NCBI GenBank assembly: GCA_004296455.1
Contig: AP018280.1
Location: 7,171,917-7,235,916, forward strand
Source of the DNA: Calothrix sp. NIES-4101
GTDB lineage: Bacteria; Cyanobacteriota; Cyanobacteriia; Cyanobacteriales; Nostocaceae
Direction: 5' to 3'
Length of the DNA: 64,000 bases
Made by a program: the position numbers and the translations under genes. The stretch's first letter is position 1, and each line of letters opens with the position of its first letter. Below, one piece after another: positions 55,801 to 64,000 of the stretch. Below the pieces are notes generated by a model. It ran no database searches and was not told the origin of the DNA. It was given only the letters and a program-made list of their open reading frames with translations.

Positions 55801-56416
55801 AATAACTTCCTGAAAAAATAAATATTACTAGTGGTATTTAATACGGTAATTTCATCTATATACTATGGAATATTCCCAGTGTATTTTTATTTAGAGAGTA
55901 TGGAGGCAGAAGGCTTTCTAAGCTTTTAGGCCTAATATTTTCATACTAAATCAAATTATTAATCATTTGTATGAGTGTAGCCCGTACTTGACACCGAGCA
56001 TCAAACTCTTCTTGTTTTCATTCCTCTCTGTATTCTTTATCATTGTCAGAATTGATAAATGGGAATTTATCGAGCGTACAAAAGGGAGCCCAGACCTATT
56101 CCAGTGATAAAAGTAGTTTTATCCGAATATAAAAACAAGTTGGGTACTTTGGTAGGTTGTAAAACCGAAAATTTACCCAATTTCAATTTATGCGATCTGG
56201 CAATTTCAATCCAAAACAAAACAAAAAATTTTGGGTTACAGCGCTAAATATACTTCTCGTGATGCTTTCAATGTTTCTTATGCGCTTAACCCAACCTACA
56301 ATAAAATCACATTTGTACAGGACATTTTTTAGTGCGACATTCCTATGGAACGCTGAAGCGATCGCATATACTTTTAGCATTGCCAAAGGCTAGCGACTTA
56401 TGAAATAGTATGGCAC
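55801..56416. other. spacer without convincing genes
   Basis: Several short frames on both strands read through one another in an AT-rich stretch with scattered low-complexity words; none has a ribosome-binding site or a recognised domain. A HIP1 site is near 56358. I see no terminator for hicB on its strand. Confidence 0.45.
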
Positions 56417-56635
56417 TTAAGCGGCTTTACTAACGGTTGGTTCCGGCAATTCTTCACCTGTTGCTTCGTAAGCCATAATCAAAGACTCTAAAGCTTCAAT
56501 TCCATTTGTTACAGCTTCCTCATAACTCTCACCATGAGTTCTCCAAGTCTGTCCCGGAAAATCGGGAAATCCCACCAAAAAACAATTATCTTCTTCAGAC
56601 CATTGGATCAGCATTCGATACTTAAATTTGTTCAT
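56417..56635 (-). CDS. hicB: HicB family antitoxin
   Basis: The 72-residue protein is the short HicB type: YRMLIQWSEEDNCFLVGFPDFPGQTWRTHG with the partial RNase-H-like fold and ESYEEAVTNGIEALESLIMA. It lacks the C-terminal DNA-binding domain of long HicB proteins and ends ELPEPTVSKAA. It should neutralise HicA by binding it. Its start overlaps the end of hicA by 14 bases, the usual coupled order of toxin first. Confidence 0.88.
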   Translation of the reverse strand: MNKFKYRMLIQWSEEDNCFLVGFPDFPGQTWRTHGESYEEAVTNGIEALESLIMAYEATGEELPEPTVSKAA

Positions 56636-56855
56636 CTTCTGGGTTCTCCTGCTGTTGTCTCTCTTCTACTTCCTTTATAGCTTGCTGAACTTCTTTTTCT
56701 TGGTAGAGTTTAGCATCCGAACTATCTTTACCAGAAACAGTTAATTTTCCATTATATAAAGGATGAATCCAGTTAGTATGACTACCTTTACCTGGGAGTT
56801 CTGTAAAATTTAATTTACGTAACATTTGTTTTAACTCCCTAATTTTCTTAGGCAT
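56622..56855 (-). CDS. hicA: HicA family mRNA interferase toxin
   Basis: The 77-residue protein resembles HicA: KIRELKQMLRKLNFTELPGKGSHTNWIHP, with the catalytic His26 in GSH, and a double-stranded-RNA-binding-like fold that follows with LTVSGKDSSDAKLYQEKEVQQAIKEVEE. HicA proteins stop translation by cutting mRNA. It has a longer, acidic C terminus (QQENPEDEQI) than typical. It precedes hicB in the usual order. The catalytic His is intact, so the toxin may be active. Confidence 0.85.
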   Translation of the reverse strand: MPKKIRELKQMLRKLNFTELPGKGSHTNWIHPLYNGKLTVSGKDSSDAKLYQEKEVQQAIKEVEERQQQENPEDEQI

Positions 56856-56933
56856 GTTTTAGATGTCAACTATCATCCACAGCATATTAACACAAGCAAC
56901 ATTTGCCCTAAAAATAGTCATACTTGCTTTGAG

Positions 56934-56948
56934 AGAAACCCGGTTTCC
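56934..56948. repeat. AGAAACC-GGTTTC palindrome
   Basis: Third copy of the short palindrome family seen at 30324-30389, here upstream of hicA. It is AGAAACCCGGTTTCC, a near-perfect palindrome. Confidence 0.5.
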
Positions 56949-57000
56949 TGAGTCCAACTATTCTTGGTAAATACCGGGAAATATAAATTTATCCAAAAAA

Positions 57001-57072
57001 TTAATGCGATCGCATTTCAGCCACTTTACTAATAGTTACTTCGGGAAAGCCATAATTAAAGACTAATTATTA
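57001..57072 (-). pseudogene. second HicB relic, C-terminal end
   Basis: On the reverse strand the text resembles the 3-prime end of the nearby hicB: one frame gives SLIMA, and after a shift another gives FPEVTISKVAEMRSH and a stop, compared with SLIMA and LPEPTVSKAA in hicB. It looks like a decayed duplicate. No full gene remains. Confidence 0.45.
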
Positions 57073-57095
57073 TCAGGAATGGTTAGGTATTGAAG

Positions 57096-57971
57096 CTAAT
57101 ACATTTCCTCAGACTTGGGTACTCTACCTCTACCTTTTTGTTGCTGTAAAAAAGTCTCAACAGTTTGATTAAATTCCTCTGGTTTTGTTAAAAAAGCCCA
57201 GTGATTTCCTGGTACTTGCTGTACTTTGAGATTTTTTAGATATTTTTTATAAGGTTTTAATTGCCATTCTTGACGATTCACACCTTTTTCTGGCTGAATA
57301 AATAAAGAAGGTATATCAATTTCTGTTGTCAAACCGGGGACACGCATAACTTCCTCAAAAATGCGATCGCGTGCAGCAATTGTAAATTTGCTACCCCAAC
57401 TCCCATCTATTTTTTCTTCGATTCCTGCTTGAAATACTTGTTGTTGTAATTGCGTCCAATCCTGATATTGACTCATTTGCTGTGCTTTAGCTTCGGCAAT
57501 TTCGTAACTAGCAAATGGTCCCATCCCTTGCAGAAATGGTAATACCCGATATAAAAAAGGAAACGTCAATTTAAAAATACTCGGTATTTTCCAGATAAAA
57601 ATCGGATCAACTAAAATCATACTTCGCAAACGGTGAGGATTTTGCCTTGCCCAAATTGCCGCAAGTTTACCTGACCAAGAATGTGCGATAATATGTGCTG
57701 ATGACCATCTTACACTATCCATCAAAGCTTCTAGGTCTGCGATCGCACTATTAAAAGTATAATCTTCCTCTGGTTTGCTGCTATCGCCATGACCACGCAT
57801 ATCGGGCGCTATAATATGATACTTTGGTTCTAGATATTCGCCTAAACTTGACCAAACTACTGCATTATCAGCCATTCCATGTAATAGCAGCAGTGGTTCT
57901 TCTCCTTTGTTCCATTCTAGGTAAGAAAGCTCAATATCTGACTTGAATAAAGTTTGACGTACAGGCGGCAT
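57096..57971 (-). CDS. alpha/beta hydrolase
   Basis: The 291-residue protein has the full pattern: LLLHGMADNAVVW (oxyanion strand, HG near 31), APDMRGHGDSSKP near 55-67, and the nucleophile in IIAHSWSGKLAA with S98. The acid is probably the Asp in ILVDP or in TEIDIPSLF, and the base is H in VPGNHWAFL near 266. It resembles epoxide-hydrolase or esterase-like enzymes in the MhpC group. There is no signal peptide. The substrate is unknown. The spacer to hicA holds a HicB relic. Confidence 0.87.
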   Translation of the reverse strand: MPPVRQTLFKSDIELSYLEWNKGEEPLLLLHGMADNAVVWSSLGEYLEPKYHIIAPDMRGHGDSSKPEEDYTFNSAIADLEALMDSVRWSSAHIIAHSWSGKLAAIWARQNPHRLRSMILVDPIFIWKIPSIFKLTFPFLYRVLPFLQGMGPFASYEIAEAKAQQMSQYQDWTQLQQQVFQAGIEEKIDGSWGSKFTIAARDRIFEEVMRVPGLTTEIDIPSLFIQPEKGVNRQEWQLKPYKKYLKNLKVQQVPGNHWAFLTKPEEFNQTVETFLQQQKGRGRVPKSEEMY

Positions 57972-58247
57972 TGTTCTAATTTTGTAGATATATAGTAATC
58001 TTAAATTGTTTGAGCAAAAATCTCAGTATCTGTAGCTTACAATCTCTTATTTTATTATCTATTGATTATTGCTTTTAATTTTGTTTCTATTAGAGAAAAT
58101 CCAGGAAAATATTTGTTCATTTTGATTTTAGAGTTAATAGGATAAAGTTGAGAAGAAAAAGTTATTTATAAACTTAATTTATCAAGCTACTTACAACGTT
58201 AGTTACAAACTTATTACCCAAAAATTATCATTAAGATAGAGAAGCAA

Positions 58248-58730
58248 ATGCATCCAGCAATTTCAGATAATCATATTAAAGCATTAACAAAAATTATCCC
58301 GATCCTTCAGGAAAATAATATCACATATCGGATTACAGGTGGATTAGCTGGTAATCTTTATGGTTCGCAATGGCAACTACATGATATTGATATTGAGGTA
58401 GCACAAAAAGATATTAATAAAGTTGAAGAATTATTTCAAGAATATATTGCGATCGCTTTAATGCGACTTGTGGATGATGAATTTGATTTACGGATAATGA
58501 CACTAGAAATTGAGCATGTTGATATTGAAATTAATCAAGCTGAGGATGCATTTGTTTTTCATAATGATTTACCTGTTCGCCTCAACCATAATTTATCCAA
58601 GTTTAATCTTATTCATTTTGCAGGATTAGAGTTAAGAGTCCAACCTCTGGAGGAAATAATTCAATATAAAGAATTAATTGGCAGAACGAATGATTTAGTA
58701 GATTTACGGCAATTACAAGAGAATTTGTAG
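58248..58730 (+). CDS. nucleotidyltransferase-fold protein (MNT/AbiEii-like)
   Basis: The 160-residue protein carries a minimal nucleotidyltransferase signature: YRITGGLAGNLYGSQWQLHDIDIEV at about residues 27-51 (split as the GG pair and DID). A third acidic position may be in VDIEIN near residue 93. Similar proteins are found as NTase toxins or AbiEii-like, LinB-like and uncharacterised sugar or tRNA nucleotidyltransferases. It has no adjacent HEPN or antitoxin partner. Substrate unknown. The start ATG is preceded by GAGAAG at about eight bases. AT-rich surroundings suggest an accessory gene. Confidence 0.7.
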   Translation: MHPAISDNHIKALTKIIPILQENNITYRITGGLAGNLYGSQWQLHDIDIEVAQKDINKVEELFQEYIAIALMRLVDDEFDLRIMTLEIEHVDIEINQAEDAFVFHNDLPVRLNHNLSKFNLIHFAGLELRVQPLEEIIQYKELIGRTNDLVDLRQLQENL

Positions 58731-58863
58731 AGTTTGATTAGTTTGATTATATATAAATATCTTCCCAATTATCAAATTTTAATGACTACGAATTTACAAG
58801 AGGATAAATATGTAATATTATGCATATTCAAATATGTATATTACCTACCGTATTATTTCTCAA

Positions 58864-59565
58864 ATGAAAATATTTATTGTTCATGCCCATCCTGAAGAAA
58901 AAAGCTTTAATGCTGCATTAACTCGTCATGCGACAAATGTCTTGGAAGCTTCAGGAAACGAAGTGGTAATTTCCGATTTGTATGCGATGAAATTTGACCC
59001 AGTTTCCGACAGAAGGAATTTTACTTTTCAACAAGACTCTAATTACTTTAAACAACAGCTTGAAGAAAAGTATGCCACCGAAAATGATGGTTTTTCTGCC
59101 GATATCAAAGCCGAAATGGAAAAGCTATTCTGGTGCGATGTATTAATTTTCCAATTTCCTTTGTGGTGGTTTGGACTTCCGGCGATTTTAAAAGGATGGG
59201 TAGATAGAGTGTTTGCTTCTGGGAAAATTTATGGTGGTGGGAAATGGTATGACAACGGTATTTTTAAAGAAAAAAAAGCCATGTTGTCATTAACAACTGG
59301 TGGGAAATTACCAATGTATACTGAAATTGGAATTAATGGAGATATTCGCAGCATTCTCTACCCAATCAATCATGGAATTTTACACTTTGTGGGTTTTGAT
59401 GTTTTGCCTCAATTTGTGGTTTTTGGTGCTAGCCAAATTAATGACGAACGTCGTCAAGCTTATTTAGAAGAGTATGCAGAAAGATTGCTGAATATTAATG
59501 ATACCCATCCGATTATTTACCCTGTCTTAGCAGATTTTGATGCAGATTTTCAACTTAAAAGCTAG
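58864..59565 (+). CDS. NAD(P)H-dependent flavin oxidoreductase, NQO1/KefF type
   Basis: The 233-residue protein has a flavodoxin-like fold: IFIVHAHPEEKSFNAALTRHA for the FMN/FAD phosphate loop, LIFQFPLWWFGLPAILKGWVDRVFASG for the isoalloxazine and dimer part, and MLSLTTGGKLPMYTEIG. It is the NQO1/modulator-of-drug-activity type that reduces quinones or nitro compounds. A longer frame would add 10 residues; I choose ATG MKIFIVHAHPEE as in the family. Cytoplasmic. It stands by itself. Confidence 0.88.
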   Translation: MKIFIVHAHPEEKSFNAALTRHATNVLEASGNEVVISDLYAMKFDPVSDRRNFTFQQDSNYFKQQLEEKYATENDGFSADIKAEMEKLFWCDVLIFQFPLWWFGLPAILKGWVDRVFASGKIYGGGKWYDNGIFKEKKAMLSLTTGGKLPMYTEIGINGDIRSILYPINHGILHFVGFDVLPQFVVFGASQINDERRQAYLEEYAERLLNINDTHPIIYPVLADFDADFQLKS

Positions 59566-59707
59566 TTAGCTGTACGTGATTAATTTGTCTGATTAGATAT
59601 GAAAAGACTAAAAATAAAACTTGATTTTTTAGTTATGAAATTAGCTTTTTAACCATTCTCTTACTTTTAAGGGCTGGGCTTTAATTATCCCAAAATTACC
59701 TAAATAA

Positions 59708-60730
59708 TTACGGCAATAAATTAGGAATATAATTTAAACTATCAGGATTCCATACAAACTCTTTGATATCACTAGTCCAAGGTACTTCGTCGGCTGTGGC
59801 AATTTCTAAACTCCCTTGGACAAGTTTATTATATAAACTAAAAAAATCACCAATTTCAATCTTATTTTTGATAAAAGTTTGGCGTAGAAGTTCATTTGTG
59901 AACATCATATTATGAGCTTCAAAACTACCTTCTGGAAACAAACGAGGAAAGATTAAAAACTTGATATCATCTCGCTTTTGTTTAATCGCTCTCTGGGGTG
60001 TAATTCCAAATATCTGCGGTAAAGGATCACCTTGCATATGTACCATAATATAATTTGGTCCTTTCACCCATTGTCGATAGCCATTACCAAAAATAAACAT
60101 ATTAATTAGTTGACTAGTGCGTTGCTCCCATTTTTTTTCTTGAATTTTTCTGGCTGCAAAGTCAAACATACGGGCGCGATCGCTGATAAACTGTCTTTTA
60201 GCGCGTCTAATTGCTCTCGCCAGTAAAATTGTGCCTAAACTATCAGCAGAAAAATTAAGACTAATGTTGTTATTAGCTGCATAATCAATCAATTGGGCAG
60301 CATTTTTAATGACTGGACTACCAGATAACCTGATTCTGTCCAAAGCTGCATTAATCCAATCAAAATAGCGGTTAATAAAACCAATAATCGGGTGTTGTTT
60401 GAGAAAAGAAGCATTATGCAAATTGGCAACACCAGTTGCAAGAGTATGTGCATATCTGCGACTTCTTCGTGCAGACTCATGTTCACGTTGCCCCAATCCA
60501 GAGATAAATATTGCAAAGAGTTCACGTTCATCATTCTCTGGGTAATAGGCGATTTCTTCGGCAATTTTGGTGATTGGATATGGCGAAGCAATGACATCAT
60601 CAAAATCAAAAAACTCTTCATTTCCAGGGTTTTGTAACTGTCCATCAAATTTTTTATCTGGAAATAGCGTTTCAAGAGGCAACCGCCACCAGGGCGATAA
60701 AATTTGTTGTGCCTTATCTTCGCTCTTCAT
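59708..60730 (-). CDS. putative serine-hydrolase-like protein, unassigned
   Basis: I do not recognise a named family for this 340-residue protein. Its middle resembles a lipase or alpha/beta hydrolase: FAIFISGLGQ (about 91-100) as the oxyanion strand, ISLNFSADSLGTILLARAI (about 155-173) with an S-x-x-S-L-G-T elbow in place of GxSxG, NMFIFGNGYRQW and YIMVHMQGDPLPQIFG for an acid strand, and FEAHNMMF for a base. I infer a Ser/Asp/His triad but with an unusual elbow. There is no signal peptide. Function and substrate unknown. Confidence 0.6.
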   Translation of the reverse strand: MKSEDKAQQILSPWWRLPLETLFPDKKFDGQLQNPGNEEFFDFDDVIASPYPITKIAEEIAYYPENDERELFAIFISGLGQREHESARRSRRYAHTLATGVANLHNASFLKQHPIIGFINRYFDWINAALDRIRLSGSPVIKNAAQLIDYAANNNISLNFSADSLGTILLARAIRRAKRQFISDRARMFDFAARKIQEKKWEQRTSQLINMFIFGNGYRQWVKGPNYIMVHMQGDPLPQIFGITPQRAIKQKRDDIKFLIFPRLFPEGSFEAHNMMFTNELLRQTFIKNKIEIGDFFSLYNKLVQGSLEIATADEVPWTSDIKEFVWNPDSLNYIPNLLP

Positions 60731-61390
60731 AAAATATCCTATACTTCAATACAGTTCAGTTAAGAATATAAATCAATTACCACAAACAAAACAGATCAAC
60801 TTTTTTAGAGGGGTTTAGGAGACGCAACCTTCCATAGCTTGCTTCCGAAGGGTAGTTTGACACAAAGAACATCTCCGTCAACTTCTCCCAAGTCTTGGTT
60901 GTCAACAAATTGATTGACTGAAAACCCTAACTGTGGCTTGCTACTCTACGAGAACCCGCTAAGTGGTAGTGCAAAATTAATCATACATTCCGAAAACTTC
61001 AAGCTCCTGTCATTGCGAGGAACGAAGCAATCGCAGTATATATTTAATTTTGCTTAACTACTTAGCACGTCTACTGCAAAGCAGTACCGTATTGTCCTAA
61101 TATCTTTAGTTAGCGCGATCGCGTCTGTGCAAAATTTTTGACACAACACTAAATCCATAACATCACGTCAACATGTCAATTTTTCACTCAAGATTTTGTA
61201 ATGAAGATTAATAAAAACTTAAGATATTTTTTAGATTTGCGAATGATTTGACCACCAAAGTCGAGAATTAAAAAGCTTACCTTATATACTACCTGCTGAT
61301 TTATGTAGATTTTATAGATTGTACCGATAATGACGAAATCTTGAGCCATAAGAATGCCAAGATAATTAGCAGCAGCGTATTGAACCTTTT
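60731..61390. other. spacer with a small MITE
   Basis: It includes the 109-bp element at 60958-61066 and HIP1 cores. Two HIP1-like sites lie near 61119. No gene that I can defend. The promoter of the SagB-like gene must lie near the right end. Confidence 0.45.
60958..61066. mobile_element. 109-bp MITE-like palindrome
   Basis: The left arm GCTAAGTGGTAGTGCAAAAT and the right arm (inverted) GCTAAGTAGTTAAGCAAAAT agree at 19 of 23 positions when three more bases are included. Inside is a hairpin with ATTGCGAGGAACGAAGCAAT, a motif dispersed in many bacteria. No target duplication can be fixed by eye. Confidence 0.6.
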
Positions 61391-62923
61391 ATGCCAGAAT
61401 TACGCCATTCCATAGCTCACCACTACCACGAACGAACTAAGTACAACCCGGAGACTATCAACTCGAAAAGCCAGGGTTTGGATTGGCCAAAACAGCCAGT
61501 ACCATTTAAGGAGTATAAGATTGGTTCGACTATTGATTTAAAACCGTATATTCAAGAAACACTCGATAAATTTGCTGATAATCCTGACGCTTTATGGTGG
61601 CGGAGACTCTCACGCTTGCTATTTTGCAGCTACGGATTAACTGCGAGAATGCCTTCAATGGGTAGTGCTGTCTATTTAAGATCATCACCCAGTGCGGGGG
61701 GATTATATCCAGCCGAACTATATCTGGTATCACGGGGTACACCGTTGTTACCTGCTGGCTTGTATAACTATCAGTGTCGCACCCATTCGCTGATGCGTTT
61801 TTGGGAAAGCGATGTTTGGCAAAGTTTACAGGATGCTTGCTTGTGGCATTCGGCATTAGAAAATACCCAACTTGCCCTAGTTGTGACTGCGGTGTTTTAT
61901 CGTTCCGTATGGCGATATGAAGACCGCGCTTATCGGCGAATTTTTCTCGATACAGGCCATTTATTAGGTAATATCGAGCTTGCTGCTTCCATTACCGACT
62001 TTCGTCCCCATCTCATTGGTGGGTTTGTGGATACAGCTGTTAACGAAATGCTTTATATTGATCCACAACAAGAAGGTGCGATCGCAGTTCTCCCCCTAGC
62101 TGATATACTCGATGCCAAGCAGAATTTACCAAGGGGACGCACAGCTTTACCTTCAGCCACAGAAACCGAATACCCTCAAGTTCCCGATGGCGAACTATTG
62201 ACATATTTTCACCGCATGACGCAGATTCAACCTGGTACTACAGGTAAATTGAATTTGCCAGAAGTCCTACAAGACAAATCTATCGAAGATAAATATAATT
62301 TTCCTTTCTGTCAAAAAATCTCCACCCTCACAACCCCAATTGATTGGGGAGAAAAGCTGGATAAACTAGAAGTCACAATTCTCAAGCGCCGTTCCACTCG
62401 TGCCTATAGTGGCGAGGATTTAACATTAGACGAACTCAAATCGTTACTCGATTTTACATATCAACCCCAACATTATATTGACCAAGATTTAGATATTTCT
62501 CCCGATTACTTTGACCTAAATTTAATACAAACCTTTATTGCTACTTCGGGAATCGAAGGACTCGAAGCTGGTTGCTATTATTACGCACCTAAAGCGCAAG
62601 AATTACGGCAAATTCGATTCAAAAATTTCCGGCGCGAATTGCATTTTCTCTGCTTAGGTCAAGACTTAGGGCGTGATGCTTCTGCTGTGATTTTTCATAC
62701 TGCTGATTTGAAAGCATCTGTTGCTCAGTATGGAGATAGGGTATATCGCTACCTACACATGGATGCCGGACATTTAGGGCAACGGCTAAATTTGGCTGCT
62801 ACAAGGCTAAATATTGGCGTTAGCGGTATTGGTGGTTTCTTTGATGACCAAGTAAACGAAGTTTTGGGTATTCCCCAAGATGAAGCGGTTTTGTATATAA
62901 CTACAATCGGTCGTCCTCGGTAA
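61391..62923 (+). CDS. SagB/ThcOx-family FMN dehydrogenase, tandem nitroreductase
   Basis: The 510-residue protein contains two nitroreductase-like domains in series, residues about 30-230 and 270-510. Each shows the FMN pattern: an Arg/Ser-rich loop (LKRRSTRAYSGEDLTLDELKS in the second), a Gly/Tyr strand (AGGLYPAELYLVSRG in the first, GLEAGCYYYAPKAQ in the second), and FLDTGHLLGNIELAAS or HMDAGHLGQRLNLAAT. SagB-type enzymes oxidise azolines to azoles in thiazole/oxazole-modified peptides, but no YcaO or precursor peptide is near, so the substrate is open. Stands alone. Confidence 0.85.
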   Translation: MPELRHSIAHHYHERTKYNPETINSKSQGLDWPKQPVPFKEYKIGSTIDLKPYIQETLDKFADNPDALWWRRLSRLLFCSYGLTARMPSMGSAVYLRSSPSAGGLYPAELYLVSRGTPLLPAGLYNYQCRTHSLMRFWESDVWQSLQDACLWHSALENTQLALVVTAVFYRSVWRYEDRAYRRIFLDTGHLLGNIELAASITDFRPHLIGGFVDTAVNEMLYIDPQQEGAIAVLPLADILDAKQNLPRGRTALPSATETEYPQVPDGELLTYFHRMTQIQPGTTGKLNLPEVLQDKSIEDKYNFPFCQKISTLTTPIDWGEKLDKLEVTILKRRSTRAYSGEDLTLDELKSLLDFTYQPQHYIDQDLDISPDYFDLNLIQTFIATSGIEGLEAGCYYYAPKAQELRQIRFKNFRRELHFLCLGQDLGRDASAVIFHTADLKASVAQYGDRVYRYLHMDAGHLGQRLNLAATRLNIGVSGIGGFFDDQVNEVLGIPQDEAVLYITTIGRPR

Positions 62924-63099
62924 AATCAATATTCTATAGCTGTTATCAGTATTAATACTGATTTATTTCTATTCCCCCCTTTCTGCCTTTTTCCCTTTCT
63001 TGCCTGACTAGAGGGTAAAATTAGCTCTTTACGAATTTTTGAGCCATACTCGTAAAGTTTACATAAATTTATCCCTCTTGATTAGGTAGAAAACTGCGT

Positions 63100-63774
63100 A
63101 TGTTGCGTATGCTCGGAAACAGATTATTGGTGGCTGCATCTTTGTTATTTGCTGTTGCGATTCCCAGTCATGTCAATGCCCAAAGTAAAGGCACTCCTGG
63201 TAAATTTGATTTTTATGTTCTCGCCATGTCTTGGTCTCCAGACTACTGCAACAAAAATGGCGATCGCGATCCTGGACAATGTAAGGAGGGCAGAAAGCTA
63301 GGTTTTGTTTTACACGGACTTTGGCCTCAGTACCAAAAGGGTTATCCAGCTAATTGTACGTTGGAAAAATTACCGGAAGCAGTCAAACAACAATTTCCAA
63401 ATTTATTTCCCAGTGCAAAACTATACGGTCATGAGTGGTCAAAACACGGAACTTGTACTGGATTGACTCCCGTTCAGTACCTGGGCTTATCAAAACAATT
63501 AAAAGACGCAGTTGTTATTCCTTCAGCCTATAACAAACCCAGTAAACCTTTTCGCGCCACCATCAATAATCTGAAACAAGAGTTTACCAAGGTAAATCAA
63601 GGATTGAGTAGTGATAGCGTAGCACCCTACTGTTCTGGTTCCGGACGTTTTTTACAAGAGGTATTTGTTTGTTATACCAAAGATGGGAAACCAGGACCTT
63701 GTAGTGCTGAAATTCTCAAGCGTTCCCAAAGTAGTTGTGGGCAACCAGATTTCTTGGTTAGAAGCGTGAGATAA
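63100..63774 (+). CDS. RNase T2 family ribonuclease, secreted
   Basis: The 224-residue protein has a signal peptide (LLVAASLLFAVAIPSHVNAQ, cleavage near 28). Both catalytic segments are intact: FVLHGLWPQY with H72 and YGHEWSKHGTC with H111, E112, K115 and H116. Cysteines in pairs fit the disulfides of the family. T2 RNases cut single-stranded RNA through a 2-prime,3-prime cyclic phosphate, without base specificity. It should act in the periplasm or outside. A near start at the fourth codon exists; I chose the first ATG. A hairpin follows the stop. Confidence 0.93.
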   Translation: MLRMLGNRLLVAASLLFAVAIPSHVNAQSKGTPGKFDFYVLAMSWSPDYCNKNGDRDPGQCKEGRKLGFVLHGLWPQYQKGYPANCTLEKLPEAVKQQFPNLFPSAKLYGHEWSKHGTCTGLTPVQYLGLSKQLKDAVVIPSAYNKPSKPFRATINNLKQEFTKVNQGLSSDSVAPYCSGSGRFLQEVFVCYTKDGKPGPCSAEILKRSQSSCGQPDFLVRSVR

Positions 63775-63838
63775 AAAATATTGCGAATTTATTTAGTAAA
63801 CCCTTCTCCATAGACACAGAGAAGCTTTGCTTATTTCT

Positions 63839-63864
63839 CCCTTTCCCTACTGCAAGGGAAGGGG
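63839..63864. terminator. hairpin between convergent genes
   Basis: CCCTTTCCCT and AGGGAAGGGG pair around a six-base loop with one G-U pair. It lies between the convergent RNase T2 gene and the edge gene and may end both transcripts; the T tract is weak. Confidence 0.5.
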
Positions 63865-63876
63865 TTATGTTTGCAT

Positions 63877-64000
63877 TCATATTAATTCTGCTAATTCATA
63901 CTCTGTGAGAATTTCTTTAACAATTTCGTAGTCGCTAGAGTTTTTTTTACCTGTTCTAACATGCTTGAGGGTAGCAGTTCTCTCAGAAGTGGGAACCAAT
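63877..64000 (-). CDS. C-terminal end of a gene running off the right edge
   Basis: On the reverse strand an open frame enters from the edge and ends at a stop, reading LVPTSERTATLKHVRTGKKN, then SSDYEIVKEILTEYELAELI. The helical acidic end fits a real protein, but 40 residues are too few to name it. Confidence 0.5.
   Translation of the reverse strand, partial: LVPTSERTATLKHVRTGKKNSSDYEIVKEILTEYELAELI

Noticed and set aside
56059..56393. Small frames on both strands between the site-2 protease and hicB
   Set aside because: They overlap one another, are AT-driven and have no conserved features.

Overview
The window looks like chromosomal DNA from a filamentous, probably heterocyst-type cyanobacterium (order Nostocales or close). 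Four things point there: the HIP1 octamer GCGATCGC or its core recurs throughout; the gene set is cyanobacterial (ferredoxin-type sulfite reductase, Ftn2/ZipN division protein, MenG-type methylase, Calvin-type class II aldolase, several cyanobacterial DUF families); a heptanucleotide tandem repeat of the Nostocales type is present; and intergenic DNA is AT-rich and full of short dispersed repeats. No rRNA, CRISPR array or phage block was seen. There are two tRNAs, Ser(CGA) and Lys(UUU).

Layout. 1-7.2 kb: edge fragment, a DUF2330/RnfD-like pair, an atypical histidine kinase, an RNA methyltransferase, DUF4864 and CapA. 7.4-15.5 kb: tRNA-Ser, an outer-membrane-type protein, sulfite reductase, an FAD monooxygenase, a GNAT, RsmE, a TPR protein and a low-complexity protein. 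16-20 kb: lipase, NAGPA-like protein and an AbiL/RloAB-like ATPase plus TOPRIM-like pair. 20-30 kb: DUF4912, an AEC transporter, Ftn2, pdhA, an aldose-epimerase-like protein, tRNA-Lys and fba. 30-38.7 kb: a degenerate cupredoxin lipoprotein, a nitrilase, MarC, a papain-like protease followed by a MITE, menG, DUF445, a 51-aa protein, a SAM hydrolase and DUF2301. 39-44.3 kb: glycosyltransferase, TVP38, a MerA-like oxidoreductase, a MITE and a phosphate transporter. 44.3-46.1 kb: an AT-rich island with a HicB relic, a methyltransferase-like protein and an AlkB homologue. 46-51 kb: trmFO, fni and sppA. 51-57 kb: an accessory stretch with an IS element bounded by perfect terminal repeats and target duplications, DUF6335, a site-2 protease, HicAB and a second HicB relic. 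57-64 kb: hydrolases, a nucleotidyltransferase, an NQO-type oxidoreductase, a tandem nitroreductase (SagB-like), RNase T2 and an edge fragment.

Most genes are single housekeeping or metabolic units separated by AT-rich spacers. Likely co-transcribed sets are DUF2330 with the RnfD-like gene, rsmE with the TPR gene, the RloA/RloB pair, TVP38 with the MerA-like gene, the methyltransferase-like gene with alkB, and hicA with hicB. The strongest non-coding discoveries are mobile elements that can be defined to the base: an IS of 1,680 bp with 14-bp terminal repeats and an 8-bp duplication, a 301-bp MITE with a 9-bp duplication, a 269-bp MITE with 16-bp terminal repeats, and two shorter palindromic repeat families. 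The best candidates for less-described biology are the RloAB-like pair, the methyltransferase-like/AlkB pair, and the DUF2330/orphan RnfD pair. All assignments come from reading the sequence and from memory of the families; no search was run.
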